The notes under the pieces: model-generated
Told to the model about the DNA's origin: nothing
The model's input: the letters and a program-made list of their open reading frames with translations, nothing else
Databases searched by the model: none
Source: Pectobacterium betavasculorum
GTDB taxonomy: Bacteria; Pseudomonadota; Gammaproteobacteria; Enterobacterales; Enterobacteriaceae
Length of the DNA stretch: 64,000 bases
Direction: 5' to 3'
NCBI RefSeq assembly: GCF_000749845.1
Contig: NZ_JQHM01000006.1
Coordinates: 80,674 to 144,673, forward strand
Translations under genes and position numbers: made by a program
Shown: positions 35,745 to 45,858 of the stretch, piece by piece
How positions within the stretch are numbered: position 1 is the first letter of the stretch
Layout: each line of letters begins with the position of its first letter

Positions 35745-35768
35745 AACCGGGTGGTTTTACACCCGGTT
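35745..35768 (-). terminator. Stem-loop after the chemoreceptor gene
   Basis: AACCGGGTG (35745-35753) pairs perfectly with CACCCGGTT (35760-35768). It lies 18 bases past the chemoreceptor stop. The T-tract is poor, so it may be a weak terminator or 3' end stabiliser. Confidence 0.55.
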
Positions 35769-35785
35769 GAAAGAGAAGAGATGCC

Positions 35786-37735
35786 TTATTTAGATTGCAA
35801 CGCTTGCAGTAAAGGCTGCTGTGGTGCGCTGTCGTCAACCTTGAAGCGGCTGACCAACGATTCCATTTCAATCGCCTGTTCATCCAGTAATTGGCTGGCG
35901 ACGGATGCCTGTGAAACCAGTGTCGCATTCTGCTGGGTGACCATCTCTAACTGGCTGAGCGCTTCGTTGATTTGTGCGATGCCCAGCGACTGTTCATCGG
36001 CGGCGATCGCAATCTCATTCACCAGATCGCGCACTTTGCGCGTGCCGGTGACGATGTCGTTAATCCCCTGGTTCGATTGGTTCACCAGCTTCGTACCTTC
36101 ACTGACGCTGGCAATGCTGTCTGCGATAAGCGCACGGATTTTGCCTGCTTCATCTGCACTACGCTGTGACAGCTGACGAACTTCCGCCGCGACAACAGAG
36201 AACCCGCGACCATGCTGCCCGGCTCGTGCAGCTTCAACTGCGGCGTTCAGCGCCAGTAGGTTGGTCTGAAAGGCAATGGCGTCAATGGCGGCAACCACGG
36301 CATTCACTCGCCGGCTGGTATCCTGAATTTTTTCCATCGCACCGCTGGCTGATTCGGTAATGGTGCCGACGCGGTGAGCCTGATCGTCTACCTCTGTCGT
36401 TAACTGGCGTGCCTGTCCGGCAAAGTCCGCGGTTTGTTTTACCGTGACGGTAATCTCTTCCATGCTGCTGGCGGTTTGCACCAGTGAAGCGGATTGCTCT
36501 TCGGTACGCTGCGCCAGATCCTGATTGCCGTTGGCGATCTCGCTGCTGGCACGCCCGATGGTCTGTGAACTGCGCTTAATATTTACCACCATGTCGGCGA
36601 TGTTTTCCAGTGAGGCGTTATAGGCCTGATTCAACTGTGAAAGCTCGTCAGTTCCCGGTACGCGCAGGCGACGGGTAAGATCGCCGCCCATCTCGCGAAT
36701 GGTCGTCAGGGTTTGCTGAAGCTGTTCGTTGATACTGCGCATAATCATCGAAGCCAAACCAAGTGCCATCAGGAGAGAAATCAATGCACCAGCTAAATAG
36801 CTAATCCAGGATTGACGGGCATCGGCGGCTAAGGCGTTAACCTGTGTCGTCAGATCGTTGGTGGCGAGCTGTTCAACGTTCTTCAGTTCATCAATTTTTA
36901 CCGTTTGCTGGTTAAACCACTGGCTGGCATCGATATCAAAATTGCCGCCGGGAGAAGTGATTGCCTTATTACGCATCTGGAGCGCACTCTGGGCAGCAGG
37001 GTTGTTAAGAGCCTGTTCAAAAGCGTTACGCAGCTCGGCATTGGAGAACATGTTATAGGCGGTGATATACGCCTCACCCTTACCCACCATCTGGTTCAGA
37101 CGCTCGAACATCCCGGTAGCAAAGCTATTGGCAGAGAAGGTATTAGAAAGCACGGCGCGTTCAAGCCCTGCCTGTTCTTTGACGTTCAGCAGGTTGTAAT
37201 AGGCAGCCAGACGCTGGGCAATACCGCCGTCGCTAACCAAGTGGGTCATATCTCCGACAATATTCAGCAGATAGCTGACGGAATCGGAATAGTAGCCGAG
37301 TGCCTGCGTGACAGAGATCGACATGCTATCGATATTGCGACGATACTCGCCAAGCTGTTGCATTTTCTGCGCAATTTTACCGATCTCTCCACTCACATCG
37401 TTACCGAGTTCACTGTCACTGAGATTCGCAGCCGTTTGTTGAAACTGTTGCTGTGCCCGATCGCTGGCTTGCCGCTGCGTAGTGAGTTCGGCACCAAACT
37501 TTTTCCCCTGACTGCCAAAATAACCGGCGCTCATTCCGCGTTCACGCTGGAGCTGGTGGGCTAACTCGCCCGCGTCACGTGCTAGCGTAATCAGTTTCTC
37601 CATGCGGATCATCTCATGCTCTGTGTTACGTCGCTCCATCACGCCGGAAAAACTGAACCACAGCAGGGCAAGGATGGGTGGGAGGAGGGCCAGAATGAAC
37701 TTACTGCGGATCGAGATGTGATGAAGGGATTTCAT
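35786..37735 (-). CDS. Methyl-accepting chemotaxis protein with NIT sensor
   Basis: A 649-residue chemoreceptor. TM1 is near residues 12-32; the periplasmic sensor is of the nitrate/nitrite-sensing (NIT) type ([20 protein letters not shown]). TM2 (about 310-335) is followed by HAMP and the signalling domain with the hairpin tip [20 protein letters not shown] and methylation helices. It would direct motility toward or away from a small anion; ligand specificity is inferred from the domain only. No C-terminal NWETF-type CheR tether is seen. Monocistronic. Confidence 0.92.
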   Translation of the reverse strand: MKSLHHISIRSKFILALLPPILALLWFSFSGVMERRNTEHEMIRMEKLITLARDAGELAHQLQRERGMSAGYFGSQGKKFGAELTTQRQASDRAQQQFQQTAANLSDSELGNDVSGEIGKIAQKMQQLGEYRRNIDSMSISVTQALGYYSDSVSYLLNIVGDMTHLVSDGGIAQRLAAYYNLLNVKEQAGLERAVLSNTFSANSFATGMFERLNQMVGKGEAYITAYNMFSNAELRNAFEQALNNPAAQSALQMRNKAITSPGGNFDIDASQWFNQQTVKIDELKNVEQLATNDLTTQVNALAADARQSWISYLAGALISLLMALGLASMIMRSINEQLQQTLTTIREMGGDLTRRLRVPGTDELSQLNQAYNASLENIADMVVNIKRSSQTIGRASSEIANGNQDLAQRTEEQSASLVQTASSMEEITVTVKQTADFAGQARQLTTEVDDQAHRVGTITESASGAMEKIQDTSRRVNAVVAAIDAIAFQTNLLALNAAVEAARAGQHGRGFSVVAAEVRQLSQRSADEAGKIRALIADSIASVSEGTKLVNQSNQGINDIVTGTRKVRDLVNEIAIAADEQSLGIAQINEALSQLEMVTQQNATLVSQASVASQLLDEQAIEMESLVSRFKVDDSAPQQPLLQALQSK

Positions 37736-38053
37736 TGATGTGCTCCATAGCCTGCAATCCGTCCTTTTCTGACATGTGCAGTTTGCAAAAGTAGACAGGG
37801 TTTATTGTAGTTTCGGCACAGGGAAGCAATGATTTAGCATTGATGATGCAACATCCATAAAAACAGTGCGTCTACTCTGGTTGGGCTTCTTTCATAAGAA
37901 GATTTCACTATTGCGGTATGGTACTACCCCGTTATCTTTCTTTTTAATAACTCAATGTAGGTATTTTAATGAAGGATTTATGCCCTAAATAAGATCGTTA
38001 ACTTATGTTGCCGCGAGGGGGATTTTTTGCCACGGTATCGGTGTTTCTACTGT
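37736..38053. other. Intergenic region, nothing recognised
   Basis: This gap carries the 5' side of the chemoreceptor gene and the 3' side of the mgtA unit. I see no gene, strong terminator or repeat in it. Confidence 0.4.
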
Positions 38054-38146
38054 CTAGATAATGGTGAGCAGCATCGTGGCGTTAATCAGTGAAATCAGGG
38101 TAAGAAAAAAGATAACGACCTGGAATGCGTGGCGAGAAGGTTTCAT
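38054..38146 (-). CDS. 30-residue membrane peptide downstream of mgtA (MgtR-like position)
   Basis: ATG at 38146-38144 is preceded by AGGAG at perfect spacing, and TAG ends at 38054. The peptide starts MKPSRHAFQVVIFFLTLISL and continues INATMLLTII, a single hydrophobic membrane helix after a short basic head. It lies 48 bases after the mgtA stop on the same strand. MgtR, a 30-residue peptide that promotes degradation of MgtC/MgtA, is encoded in the same relative place in Salmonella. Sequence identity to MgtR is not obvious, so function is inferred from size, topology and position. Confidence 0.65.
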   Translation of the reverse strand: MKPSRHAFQVVIFFLTLISLINATMLLTII

Positions 38147-38194
38147 ATGTGCTCCTGATTTGGCGAGTGAAAAACACCCGCCTTGTTGAAGGGA

Positions 38195-40906
38195 TTAGAA
38201 CCATTGGCCGAAGCGGCGGATGTAGGCGCGCTTAACCAACTGTGCGACGGTGCAGTAGCCAATTAGCGTGGCGGCCAGCCAAGGGAAATATTCCCACGGC
38301 AGCGGTTGCAAGCCGACCAGTGGCCCCAGTGGAGAGAACGGCAGGTAGATGCCCAGCGCCATCACCAGTCCGGTCATCAGCATCACCGGCAGTGCCGCCG
38401 TACTCTGAATAAACGGAATCTTCTGGGTACGCAGCATGTGCACGACCAGCGTTTGGGACAGCAACCCTTCAACGAACCAACCTGACTGGAACAGCGCCTG
38501 ATGCTCCACGCTGTTGGCGGCAAACACGAACCACATCAGCGCGTAGGTGGTGATGTCAAAAATCGATGACGTCGGCCCGATACACAGCATGAAGCGGCCA
38601 ATATTTTTAGCATCCCATTTGCGCGGCTTGCGTAGGAACGCCTTATCCATTTTGTCCCACGGCAGCGACAACTGAGAGATGTCGTACATCAGGTTCTGAA
38701 TCAGCAAATGGATCGCCAGCATCGGCAGGAACGGAATAAAGGCGCTGGCGACCAGCACTGAAAACACGTTACCGAAGTTGGAACTGGCGGTCATGTTCAG
38801 GTATTTGATGATATTACCGAACGTCTCGCGGCCTTTGATGACGCCTTCTTCCAGCACCATCAGGTTCTTTTCCAGCAGAATGATATCGGCTGACTCTTTG
38901 GCGATATCCGTTCCAGTATCGACAGAAATCCCGATATCAGCATCACGCAGGGCAGGGGCATCGTTGATGCCGTCGCCCAGAAAGCCGACTGTATGATCAT
39001 TGCCTTGCAGTGCTTTCAGGACGCGGGATTTTTGTAGCGGCGTCAGTCGGGCAAAAATGGTGCGCTTTTCTACCATTACGCCGAGCTGTTCATCGCTGAG
39101 TGCGTCGATCTCGTTCCCCTCCAGCACCACACCCGGCTCCAATCCGACATCGCGACAGATCTTGCTGGTAATAATCGCGTTGTCGCCAGTCAGGACTTTT
39201 ACCGTCACACCGTTTTCATGCAGTGCGCAAATGGCAGCAGAGGCACTCTCTTTTGGTGGATCGAGGAACGTTAGCAGACCGCAGAGGGTCAGATCGCATT
39301 CATCCTCGGCGCTGAGCGGCAGCGTGCTGCCCACCGGACTCAGTTCACGGGTGCCAATCATCAGCACGCGAAATCCTTGCTGGTTGTAGCTTTCTGCCAG
39401 TTTTTTCAGTGCGTCGCGACGTTCGTCGTCCAGTTCATGCCGCTGTCCGTTCTCACTGACATGTGTGGCGACGGCCAGCATCTCTTCTACCGCACCTTTG
39501 CAAATCAGACGCTGTTGGTTGTGCTCGTCGGCAACGATGATGGAGAGACGACGGCGAATAAAATCAAACGGCAACTCATCGATTTTGCGATAGCGACCCA
39601 GCGCGGCGATGGCAGGATTATGGCGACCAAACTGCATGATGGCCTGATCCATCAGGTTTTTCATGCCGCTCTGGTGCGCGCTGTTGAGCCAGGCGAGTTG
39701 CAGCACACTCTCATCAACCTGACCTTGCGTATTCAGGTGATGCTCAAGGATGATGCGATCCTGCGTTAGCGTGCCGGTTTTGTCGGTGCACAGTACGTCC
39801 ATCGCACCAAAGTTCTGAATCGCGTTCAGCCGTTTGACCACCACTTTACGCCGTGCCATAGCAATCGCGCCCTTCGCCAGATTGGAGGAGACAATCATCG
39901 GCAGCATTTCCGGCGTCAGGCCGACTGCGACCGCCAGTGCGAACAGGCTGGCCTCCATCCAGTCACCTTTGGTGAAGCCGTTAATCAGCAGCACGACAGG
40001 CACCATCACGATCATAAAGCGGATCAATAACCAGCTTACGCTGTTAACACCGCGATCGAAGGCGGTCTGGGAACGCGTGCCGACGATGGATTTCGCCAGT
40101 GAACCAAAGTAGGTGTAGCTACCGGTTGCCACGACGATTGCCGTTGCCGTACCGCTGGAAATGCTGGTGCCCATCAGGCAGATGTTGGATAGCGTCAGCA
40201 GATCGCTCTCGCTGCCGCAGTCAGATGACTGGCAACCTTTGGCGCTAATATCGCTGAATACATCGTATTTTTCGATTGGTAGCGATTCACCGGTCAGTAC
40301 CGCTTGACTGACGAACAGGTCGCGGGATTCCACCAGCCGAACATCCGCAGGCACCATGTCGCCCGCGGAGAGGATCAGGATATCGCCGGGCACCAGTTGC
40401 TGAAGCGGAATTTCCTGCATGACGGTGGTGGCGGTGGCATGAGGGCGGCGCAATACAGTAGCCGTTGTTCGCACCATGGATTTCAGTGCTTCTGCGGCTT
40501 TATTGGTGCGAAATTCCTGCCAGAAGCGCAGCAGGCCGCTCAGGCTAACCATCACCAGAATAATGATCACGCCGGTGAGCGAGGTCTCTTCGTTATTGCG
40601 CTGCGGCAGCCAGTAATCGGTGAAAAAGCTGATCGCGGCCAGCGCCACCAGTACGTAAATAAACGGGTTATTAAACGCGGCGGCCAACTGCACCAGCGCG
40701 TGCGGCGCTTTTTCATGGGCGACGCGGTTTTCGCCATAGGTTTGCTGACGCTCAATGACGTCATCATGGCTTAGGCCGTGCAGATGCGTATTCAGGTTAG
40801 CCAGTGTTTGATCGAGGCTGTTTTGTGCCTCACGGGCAATTGCAAAGGTGGCCGTGGGTGTCTTGCGGGCGCGGCGATGCCCCGTTTGCGTGATCATATC
40901 GGTCAT
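38195..40906 (-). CDS. mgtA: Magnesium-transporting P-type ATPase
   Basis: A 903-residue P3B-type ATPase that imports Mg2+ across the inner membrane. The phosphorylation motif DKTGTLTQD (about residue 377), the TGES loop (VLTGESLPIE), the hinge GDGINDAPALRDADIG and about ten membrane segments are present. It resembles MgtA/MgtB equally at this level. A proline-rich leader ORF lies about 145 nt upstream and a 30-residue membrane peptide downstream, both expected of a Mg2+-controlled unit. Confidence 0.95.
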   Translation of the reverse strand: MTDMITQTGHRRARKTPTATFAIAREAQNSLDQTLANLNTHLHGLSHDDVIERQQTYGENRVAHEKAPHALVQLAAAFNNPFIYVLVALAAISFFTDYWLPQRNNEETSLTGVIIILVMVSLSGLLRFWQEFRTNKAAEALKSMVRTTATVLRRPHATATTVMQEIPLQQLVPGDILILSAGDMVPADVRLVESRDLFVSQAVLTGESLPIEKYDVFSDISAKGCQSSDCGSESDLLTLSNICLMGTSISSGTATAIVVATGSYTYFGSLAKSIVGTRSQTAFDRGVNSVSWLLIRFMIVMVPVVLLINGFTKGDWMEASLFALAVAVGLTPEMLPMIVSSNLAKGAIAMARRKVVVKRLNAIQNFGAMDVLCTDKTGTLTQDRIILEHHLNTQGQVDESVLQLAWLNSAHQSGMKNLMDQAIMQFGRHNPAIAALGRYRKIDELPFDFIRRRLSIIVADEHNQQRLICKGAVEEMLAVATHVSENGQRHELDDERRDALKKLAESYNQQGFRVLMIGTRELSPVGSTLPLSAEDECDLTLCGLLTFLDPPKESASAAICALHENGVTVKVLTGDNAIITSKICRDVGLEPGVVLEGNEIDALSDEQLGVMVEKRTIFARLTPLQKSRVLKALQGNDHTVGFLGDGINDAPALRDADIGISVDTGTDIAKESADIILLEKNLMVLEEGVIKGRETFGNIIKYLNMTASSNFGNVFSVLVASAFIPFLPMLAIHLLIQNLMYDISQLSLPWDKMDKAFLRKPRKWDAKNIGRFMLCIGPTSSIFDITTYALMWFVFAANSVEHQALFQSGWFVEGLLSQTLVVHMLRTQKIPFIQSTAALPVMLMTGLVMALGIYLPFSPLGPLVGLQPLPWEYFPWLAATLIGYCTVAQLVKRAYIRRFGQWF

Positions 40907-41050
40907 GGTGCTGCTCTCTTAATGTTGCCTGTCCGCCGCGCACGGGCGCACATCCCAGATAAAGGGACGTAAAGCGGAAAAAATAAAGGTATTAAGGGAG
41001 GTAAACGACGCAGGCGGAGAGAACAGAGAAGTCGAGGAAGAAGACGGTCC

Positions 41051-41098
41051 TTATTCTAACGGATGCGGTTTACCGGGCCATCGAGGGTGTTCGTCCAT
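41051..41098 (-). CDS. mgtL: Proline-rich mgtA leader peptide (MgtL-like)
   Basis: A 15-residue ORF, ATG 41098-41096 to TAA 41053-41051, preceded by AAGGAG at good spacing. It reads MDEHPRWPGKPHPLE: four prolines within an acidic/basic short peptide. In Salmonella mgtL (also proline-rich and starting with M-E/D) ribosome stalling at proline codons or peptide-ribosome destabilisation in low Mg2+ lets transcription enter mgtA. The position (~145 nt before mgtA, same strand) and composition fit. A GGTTTA half-site resembling a PhoP box lies at 41221-41216. Confidence 0.7.
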   Translation of the reverse strand: MDEHPRWPGKPHPLE

Positions 41099-41303
41099 GT
41101 GGTCTCCTTATCGCCGAGTGGCGAGATGTAAAATAAAAAGCGTCGTCAACTGACGAAACCGGGTGGGGAGAAACAGAGTACATAGTTTCGTGATGCAACC
41201 ATAACCCTGCTTGCCTAAACCGGACGTCAACGTTTGCTATATCAAAAATTCGTGTCAGATATGAGAAGAATGCCGTCGTCCTGAGCTACGTCATGGTTTG
41301 TTT

Positions 41304-41322
41304 AATGATAATGAGTATTATT
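41304..41322. promoter_or_regulatory. Weak Fur-box-like sequence upstream of nik genes
   Basis: AATGATAATGAGTATTATT resembles the GATAATGATAATCATTATC Fur consensus in part. It lies between the divergent mgtA leader and the nik-type operon. A NikR-type GTATGA-N16-TCATAC site was looked for and not found. Metal control of the importer through Fur is therefore possible but unproven. Confidence 0.3.
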
Positions 41323-41522
41323 TTTCAGCGCGATCTCATTTATGGCGCGCATTAATCCTCTGACGCTTACTCAAGGACGTGGCTGGGATGACAAATCAGC
41401 CAGAGGTAGCTTTGGACGTCGCTTGCTGCGCTCCCGGTGGGCAAGGTTCGCGTAACGGTGCCGAGTCGCGCTGCCAACGCCCAGACAACTTGCAGTATGA
41501 CAATATATTAGATAAATGGAAT

Positions 41523-43145
41523 ATGACGATGTATGAATTAAAAAACCTGATTAATAAGGTACATACACAGCATGGAACGCGGGTTGGCAGACGTCTTGCC
41601 GCGACATTTTTGCTTTGTCTTTCCCCTTTCTTTATCCATCCGGCGGCGGCGCAAGCACCAGCCTCCCTCACTTTCGCCAACTTCCGTGATACGCGCGATC
41701 TGAACCCGCATATCTATTCGGGCGAGATCTGGGCGCAGAACATGCTGTATGAGTCGCTGGTGAAGGTGACGCCAGATGGCATCCAGCCCTGGCTGGCGGA
41801 AAAATGGGACACGTCGGCTGACGGCAAGGTATATACCTTTACGCTGCGCCAGGGGGTGATGTTCAGCGATGGGGGGGCATTTAACGCGCAGGCCGCGAAA
41901 CAGAATATTGATGCCGTACTGGCAAACCGGGAGCGTCATGGCTGGCTGGAGATGGTGCGCATTATTGATAAAGTAGAGGTGCTGAGTGAGTATCAATTGC
42001 GCTTTACCCTCAAAGAACCCTACTACCCGTTCCTGATCGAACTGGCGGTCACGCGTCCGATGCGCTTTATCTCCCCGGCGGCGATGAAGGATGGGGGCAC
42101 CAAAACCGGCGTGAAAGCCTACATCGGCACCGGACCGTATGTGATGAGCGAACACAAAACCGACGAATATGCGGTCTTTACGCTAAACCCGTATTACTGG
42201 GGCGAAAAACCTCAGTTGGAACGCGTGGTGATGAAAGTCATCCCGGATAATCAGACGCGTCTGCTGGCATTACAAAAAGGCGAGATCGAACTGATTTACG
42301 GTAAAAATATGATCGACGCTGATTCGTTTGCGCAATTGAATAAGAATAAGACATTCGCAACGCAGCTCTCTGAGCCGGTTTCAACCCGTATGCTGCTGGT
42401 TAACACCACATCGGAAAATCTGAAGGATGTGCGCGTGCGGCAGGCGTTGCAGCATGCGGTCAATAAAGTTGATATCGCTGAGGGCATTTTCAACGGCAGC
42501 GAAGTGCCGGCGGATACGCTGCTGGCGAAAAACGTTCCTTACAGCAATATTGACCTGAAGCCTTATACCTATGATCTGGATAAGACGGCGGCGCTGCTGG
42601 ACGCCGCAGGTTGGGTGAAAAAAGCCGGTCAGGAATGGCGTCAGAAAGACGGCAAACCGCTCTCCATCGGTATTTATTACGACAGCAATACCGCCTCGCA
42701 GAAAGTGATTGCCGAGTATTTGCAAGGTGAATTTGCTACGTTGGGCATTGATCTCAAGCTGCATGGCGAAGAGGAGCAGGCGTATCGCGATCGGCAGAAA
42801 GCCGGTAAATTCGACATTGTATTTAATATCTCCTGGGGAACGCCTTACGATCCGCAATCCTTCCTGTCGGGCATGAAATTGCCGGTCTATGGTGACTATG
42901 CCGCTCAGCAAGGGCTGGCGGAGAAAAAGCAGATCGACGATAGCATCGCTCACGCGCTGGTGACTACCGATGAAAAAGCGCGGCAGGAATATTATCGCTA
43001 TGTACTGACAACGCTGCATAATGAGGCGGTCTATATTCCATTGACCTACGAGCGTAACCGCGCGGTGTATGTGAAGAGCCTGAAAAATGTGGGCTTCAAT
43101 CCTTCACAGTTTGAGATCCCATTTGATCGTATGTCTCGCGAATAG
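41523..43145 (+). CDS. nikA: Nickel/peptide-type ABC substrate-binding protein (NikA)
   Basis: A 540-residue family 5 solute-binding protein with a long signal peptide ending near PAAAQAPAS. The mature start ASLTFANFRDTRDLNPHIYS and the LVNTTSENLKDVRVRQALQH region fit NikA, which delivers chelated Ni2+ to a permease. The frame is open to 41379; ATG 41523 or 41529 are the sensible starts (GGA just before). nikBCDE follow. Without a NikR site, a metallophore-type (Cnt-like) importer is an alternative. Confidence 0.85.
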   Translation: MTMYELKNLINKVHTQHGTRVGRRLAATFLLCLSPFFIHPAAAQAPASLTFANFRDTRDLNPHIYSGEIWAQNMLYESLVKVTPDGIQPWLAEKWDTSADGKVYTFTLRQGVMFSDGGAFNAQAAKQNIDAVLANRERHGWLEMVRIIDKVEVLSEYQLRFTLKEPYYPFLIELAVTRPMRFISPAAMKDGGTKTGVKAYIGTGPYVMSEHKTDEYAVFTLNPYYWGEKPQLERVVMKVIPDNQTRLLALQKGEIELIYGKNMIDADSFAQLNKNKTFATQLSEPVSTRMLLVNTTSENLKDVRVRQALQHAVNKVDIAEGIFNGSEVPADTLLAKNVPYSNIDLKPYTYDLDKTAALLDAAGWVKKAGQEWRQKDGKPLSIGIYYDSNTASQKVIAEYLQGEFATLGIDLKLHGEEEQAYRDRQKAGKFDIVFNISWGTPYDPQSFLSGMKLPVYGDYAAQQGLAEKKQIDDSIAHALVTTDEKARQEYYRYVLTTLHNEAVYIPLTYERNRAVYVKSLKNVGFNPSQFEIPFDRMSRE

Positions 43146-43158
43146 CGGGCTGCTGTCT

Positions 43159-43191
43159 CCCCACTTTGCCATCAGGGAAAGTGGGGGTTTT
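43159..43191 (+). terminator. Intra-operon attenuator-like hairpin after nikA
   Basis: CCCCACTTT (43159-43167) pairs with AAAGTGGGG (43178-43186), then GTTTT. In binding-protein operons such hairpins lower downstream permease expression; this is likely partial termination between nikA and nikB. Confidence 0.6.
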
Positions 43192-43236
43192 ACGTTTTCT
43201 GCACTGTGGATGCATGAGTAAAATAACAGGGTTGAT

Positions 43237-44169
43237 GTGAAAAAATATCTCTGCCGACGTCTGCTACTGACTGTACCGATCTTATTTGGTATCTCATTTC
43301 TCTCTTTTCTATTACTGAATTTGGTGCCTGCGGATCCGGCAGAAGTGGCGCTGCGGGTGAACGAGATGATCCCTACGCCGGAATCAATCTCGGCGATGCG
43401 CCAACAACTGGGGCTGGATCGACCATTTCTGCTACGTTACCTCTACTGGCTGGCCGATGCGGTGCGGCTGGATTTTGGTTACTCCTATGTCAATAACCGT
43501 CTGGTGCGGGATGAAATCGCGCGATGCTTGCCCGCGACATTGGCGTTAGCCGTAGTGGCTTTGGTCATCATTGTGTGCGTCAGCATTCCACTGGGCGTAT
43601 TGAGTGCGGTGTATAAAGACAGCCTGTTCGATCGTGTGGTGCGCACGCTGATCTTTCTCGGCACCGCCATGCCCAGCTATTGGCTCGGCCTGCTGCTAAT
43701 CTGGTGGTTTGCGCTGGCCTGGGACTGGCTACCGACCAGCGGCAGCGGGACATTCGCGCACATTATCCTGCCAGCGGTAACGCTGTCGATGGTGTATATT
43801 GCCATCTATATCCGATTGATTCGTAATAACATGTTGGAAAACATGCAGCAGTATTATGTCTATTATGCGCGTGCCAGAGGGCTGACGGAGAGGCGAATTA
43901 TTTTACGTCATGTACTAAAAAATTCGCTGCATAGCAGTATCACTGCGCTGGGCATGAGTATTCCACAGTTACTTGCTGGCACCGTCATTATCGAAAATAT
44001 TTTTGCCTGGCCCGGCGTGGGTCGGCTGTGCATTTCCGCCATTTTCAGCCGCGACTATCCGGTGATTCAGGCTTATATCCTGATGATGGCGGTGCTGTTT
44101 GTGTTCTGTAATTTGCTGGTGGACATTATTCAGCGTTGGATGGATCCGGATTTGCGACAAGGAGAATAG
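43237..44169 (+). CDS. nikB: Nickel-type ABC permease NikB
   Basis: A 310-residue inner-membrane permease of the DppB/NikB type with six membrane segments. The N-terminal YLCRRLLLTVPILFGISFLS and the EAA loop (YARARGLTERRIILRHVLKN) are present. The start is GTG 43237. It forms the channel with NikC, whose gene begins one base after this stop. Confidence 0.9.
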   Translation: MKKYLCRRLLLTVPILFGISFLSFLLLNLVPADPAEVALRVNEMIPTPESISAMRQQLGLDRPFLLRYLYWLADAVRLDFGYSYVNNRLVRDEIARCLPATLALAVVALVIIVCVSIPLGVLSAVYKDSLFDRVVRTLIFLGTAMPSYWLGLLLIWWFALAWDWLPTSGSGTFAHIILPAVTLSMVYIAIYIRLIRNNMLENMQQYYVYYARARGLTERRIILRHVLKNSLHSSITALGMSIPQLLAGTVIIENIFAWPGVGRLCISAIFSRDYPVIQAYILMMAVLFVFCNLLVDIIQRWMDPDLRQGE

Positions 44170-44170
44170 G

Positions 44171-45001
44171 ATGACGTTTTCGCAAAAATTGCTGCACGAT
44201 AAAGTCGCATTACTTTGCTTGCTGATTATCCTTGTGGTGGTCGCGATCGGGATTTTCGCGCCGTGGCTGGCGCCCAACGATCCGAACAAGATCAATATCG
44301 TCCGTAAATATGCGGATTTCGGCGCACGCTTTCCGCTTGGTGCCGATCACCTTGGGCGCTGCGTGCTGTCGCGGCTGATGTTCGGCGTGCGAACCACGCT
44401 GTTTTTGGCGCTGCTCACCATGAGCATCACCATTGTCGTGGGGTGTCTGTTTGGCTTTCTGTCCGGTTATTTTCGCGGGCGCTTTGATGAAATCATGATG
44501 CGCGCCTGCGATATCATGCTGTCTTTTCCCAGCCAAATAATGATCCTGGCGATTGTCGGGATTCTGGGGGTTGGCATCATGAACGTCATTCTTGCCAATA
44601 TTCTGGTGAAGTGGGCGTGGTATACCCGCATGATTCGGGGCATTGTGATTAAACATAGTCAGAAAAATTACATCCTGTTTTCGCGCGCCAGCGGTACGCC
44701 TCTGTGGTTTATTCTTCGCCGTCATTTGCTGCCCAATACGCTATCCGAAATTGTGGTATTGGCCACGCTGGATACCGGTTGGGTCATTTTGAATATTTCC
44801 GCTTTATCCTTTCTCGGCTTAGGTGTGCAGGCACCAACGGCAGAGTGGGGGACGATGCTCAGCGAGGCGAAGAAAGTGATGATGAGTCATCCAGAGCAAA
44901 TGTTAGCCCCAGGATTGGCAATTTTAGTGGTGGTGGCCGCATTTAATTTGCTGGGTGATTGTCTGCGTGATGCGATTGACCCACGGGAGTCTCAGCAATG
45001 A
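44171..45001 (+). CDS. nikC: Nickel-type ABC permease NikC
   Basis: A 276-residue DppC/NikC-type permease. The N-terminal membrane segment is followed by the conserved PLGADHLGRCVLSRL, and the EAA loop is FSRASGTPLWFILRRHLLPN. ATG 44171 is just after the nikB stop with GGAG before it. Its stop overlaps nikD (ATGA). Confidence 0.9.
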   Translation: MTFSQKLLHDKVALLCLLIILVVVAIGIFAPWLAPNDPNKINIVRKYADFGARFPLGADHLGRCVLSRLMFGVRTTLFLALLTMSITIVVGCLFGFLSGYFRGRFDEIMMRACDIMLSFPSQIMILAIVGILGVGIMNVILANILVKWAWYTRMIRGIVIKHSQKNYILFSRASGTPLWFILRRHLLPNTLSEIVVLATLDTGWVILNISALSFLGLGVQAPTAEWGTMLSEAKKVMMSHPEQMLAPGLAILVVVAAFNLLGDCLRDAIDPRESQQ

Positions 45002-45858
45002 CGGAATTATTACGTGTCGAAAATGCGCGGGTTGAGTTGAACCTGAGCGGAAAAGCGCTGCTGACGGATATTAATTTTTCACTGCCGCGCCATGCCTGTC
45101 TCGGTGTGGTGGGAGAAAGCGGTAGCGGGAAGAGCCTGACCTGCCGCATGCTGATGGGTCTGCTGGATAAACAGTTTACCTGTTCGGGGCAGGCGTGGCT
45201 GAATGGTACGGATTTGCTGGCACTGCCACAAGAGGCCATGCGGCCACTCCGTGGTAAAACGATTGGCATGATCCTGCAACACCCGATGAATGCGTTTGAT
45301 CCCCTGCAATCGGTTGGAAAACAGATGGTGGAAACCTTTGGCGTCCATTTGGCGTTATCCCCGCGTGAGGCACGTGAACGGGCGCTGGAAATGATGCAAT
45401 ACGTTCGCCTGCGGGATGTGACATCGCTGTTTGACCGCTATCCCAGCCAGATTAGCGGCGGTATGTTACAGCGTATCATGATTGCGATTGCGCTGGCGCT
45501 GGAACCGCAGTTGCTGATTGCTGATGAGCCGACCACCGCGCTGGATTCGGTAACGCAGCACGACATCATGGAGTCGTTCAGCGCCATTCGGGAGCGCCTG
45601 GGCACCACCATGATTTTTATTTCGCATGATTTTGGCGTGATCAACCACATCGCCGACCAGGTGCTGGTGATGTATCAGGGTAGGGTGGTGGAACAGGGCG
45701 AGTTGCGTCAGGTGTTGCACCGTCCGCAGCACGAACATACGCGCTATCTGGTCGCCTCTCGTCAGGCGTTGCAGCGACGCTATCAGGCGCTGGTGCTGCC
45801 GTCCGCAAACGAAGAGGGAAAAGCGACGCAGGAGGTGACGTATGGCCGTGTTGGTTGA
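44998..45858 (+). CDS. nikD: Nickel-type ABC ATPase NikD
   Basis: A 286-residue ATPase: Walker A GESGSGKSLT (about residue 37), signature ISGGMLQRIM, Walker B LLIADEPTTALD and the H-loop FISHDFG. It energises import with NikE. It overlaps nikC by 4 nt and nikE by 17 nt. Confidence 0.92.
   Translation: MTELLRVENARVELNLSGKALLTDINFSLPRHACLGVVGESGSGKSLTCRMLMGLLDKQFTCSGQAWLNGTDLLALPQEAMRPLRGKTIGMILQHPMNAFDPLQSVGKQMVETFGVHLALSPREARERALEMMQYVRLRDVTSLFDRYPSQISGGMLQRIMIAIALALEPQLLIADEPTTALDSVTQHDIMESFSAIRERLGTTMIFISHDFGVINHIADQVLVMYQGRVVEQGELRQVLHRPQHEHTRYLVASRQALQRRYQALVLPSANEEGKATQEVTYGRVG

Noticed and set aside
36905..37564. Long plus-strand ORF within the chemoreceptor gene
   Set aside because: Antisense shadow of a clear chemoreceptor gene; no family features.
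38195..40906. Distinguishing MgtB from MgtA
   Set aside because: Length and motifs fit both; mgtA is used as the general symbol and no firm distinction is claimed.
41285..41535. NikR operator before nikA
   Set aside because: A GTATGA half-site near 41495 has no matching TCATAC at the required spacing.
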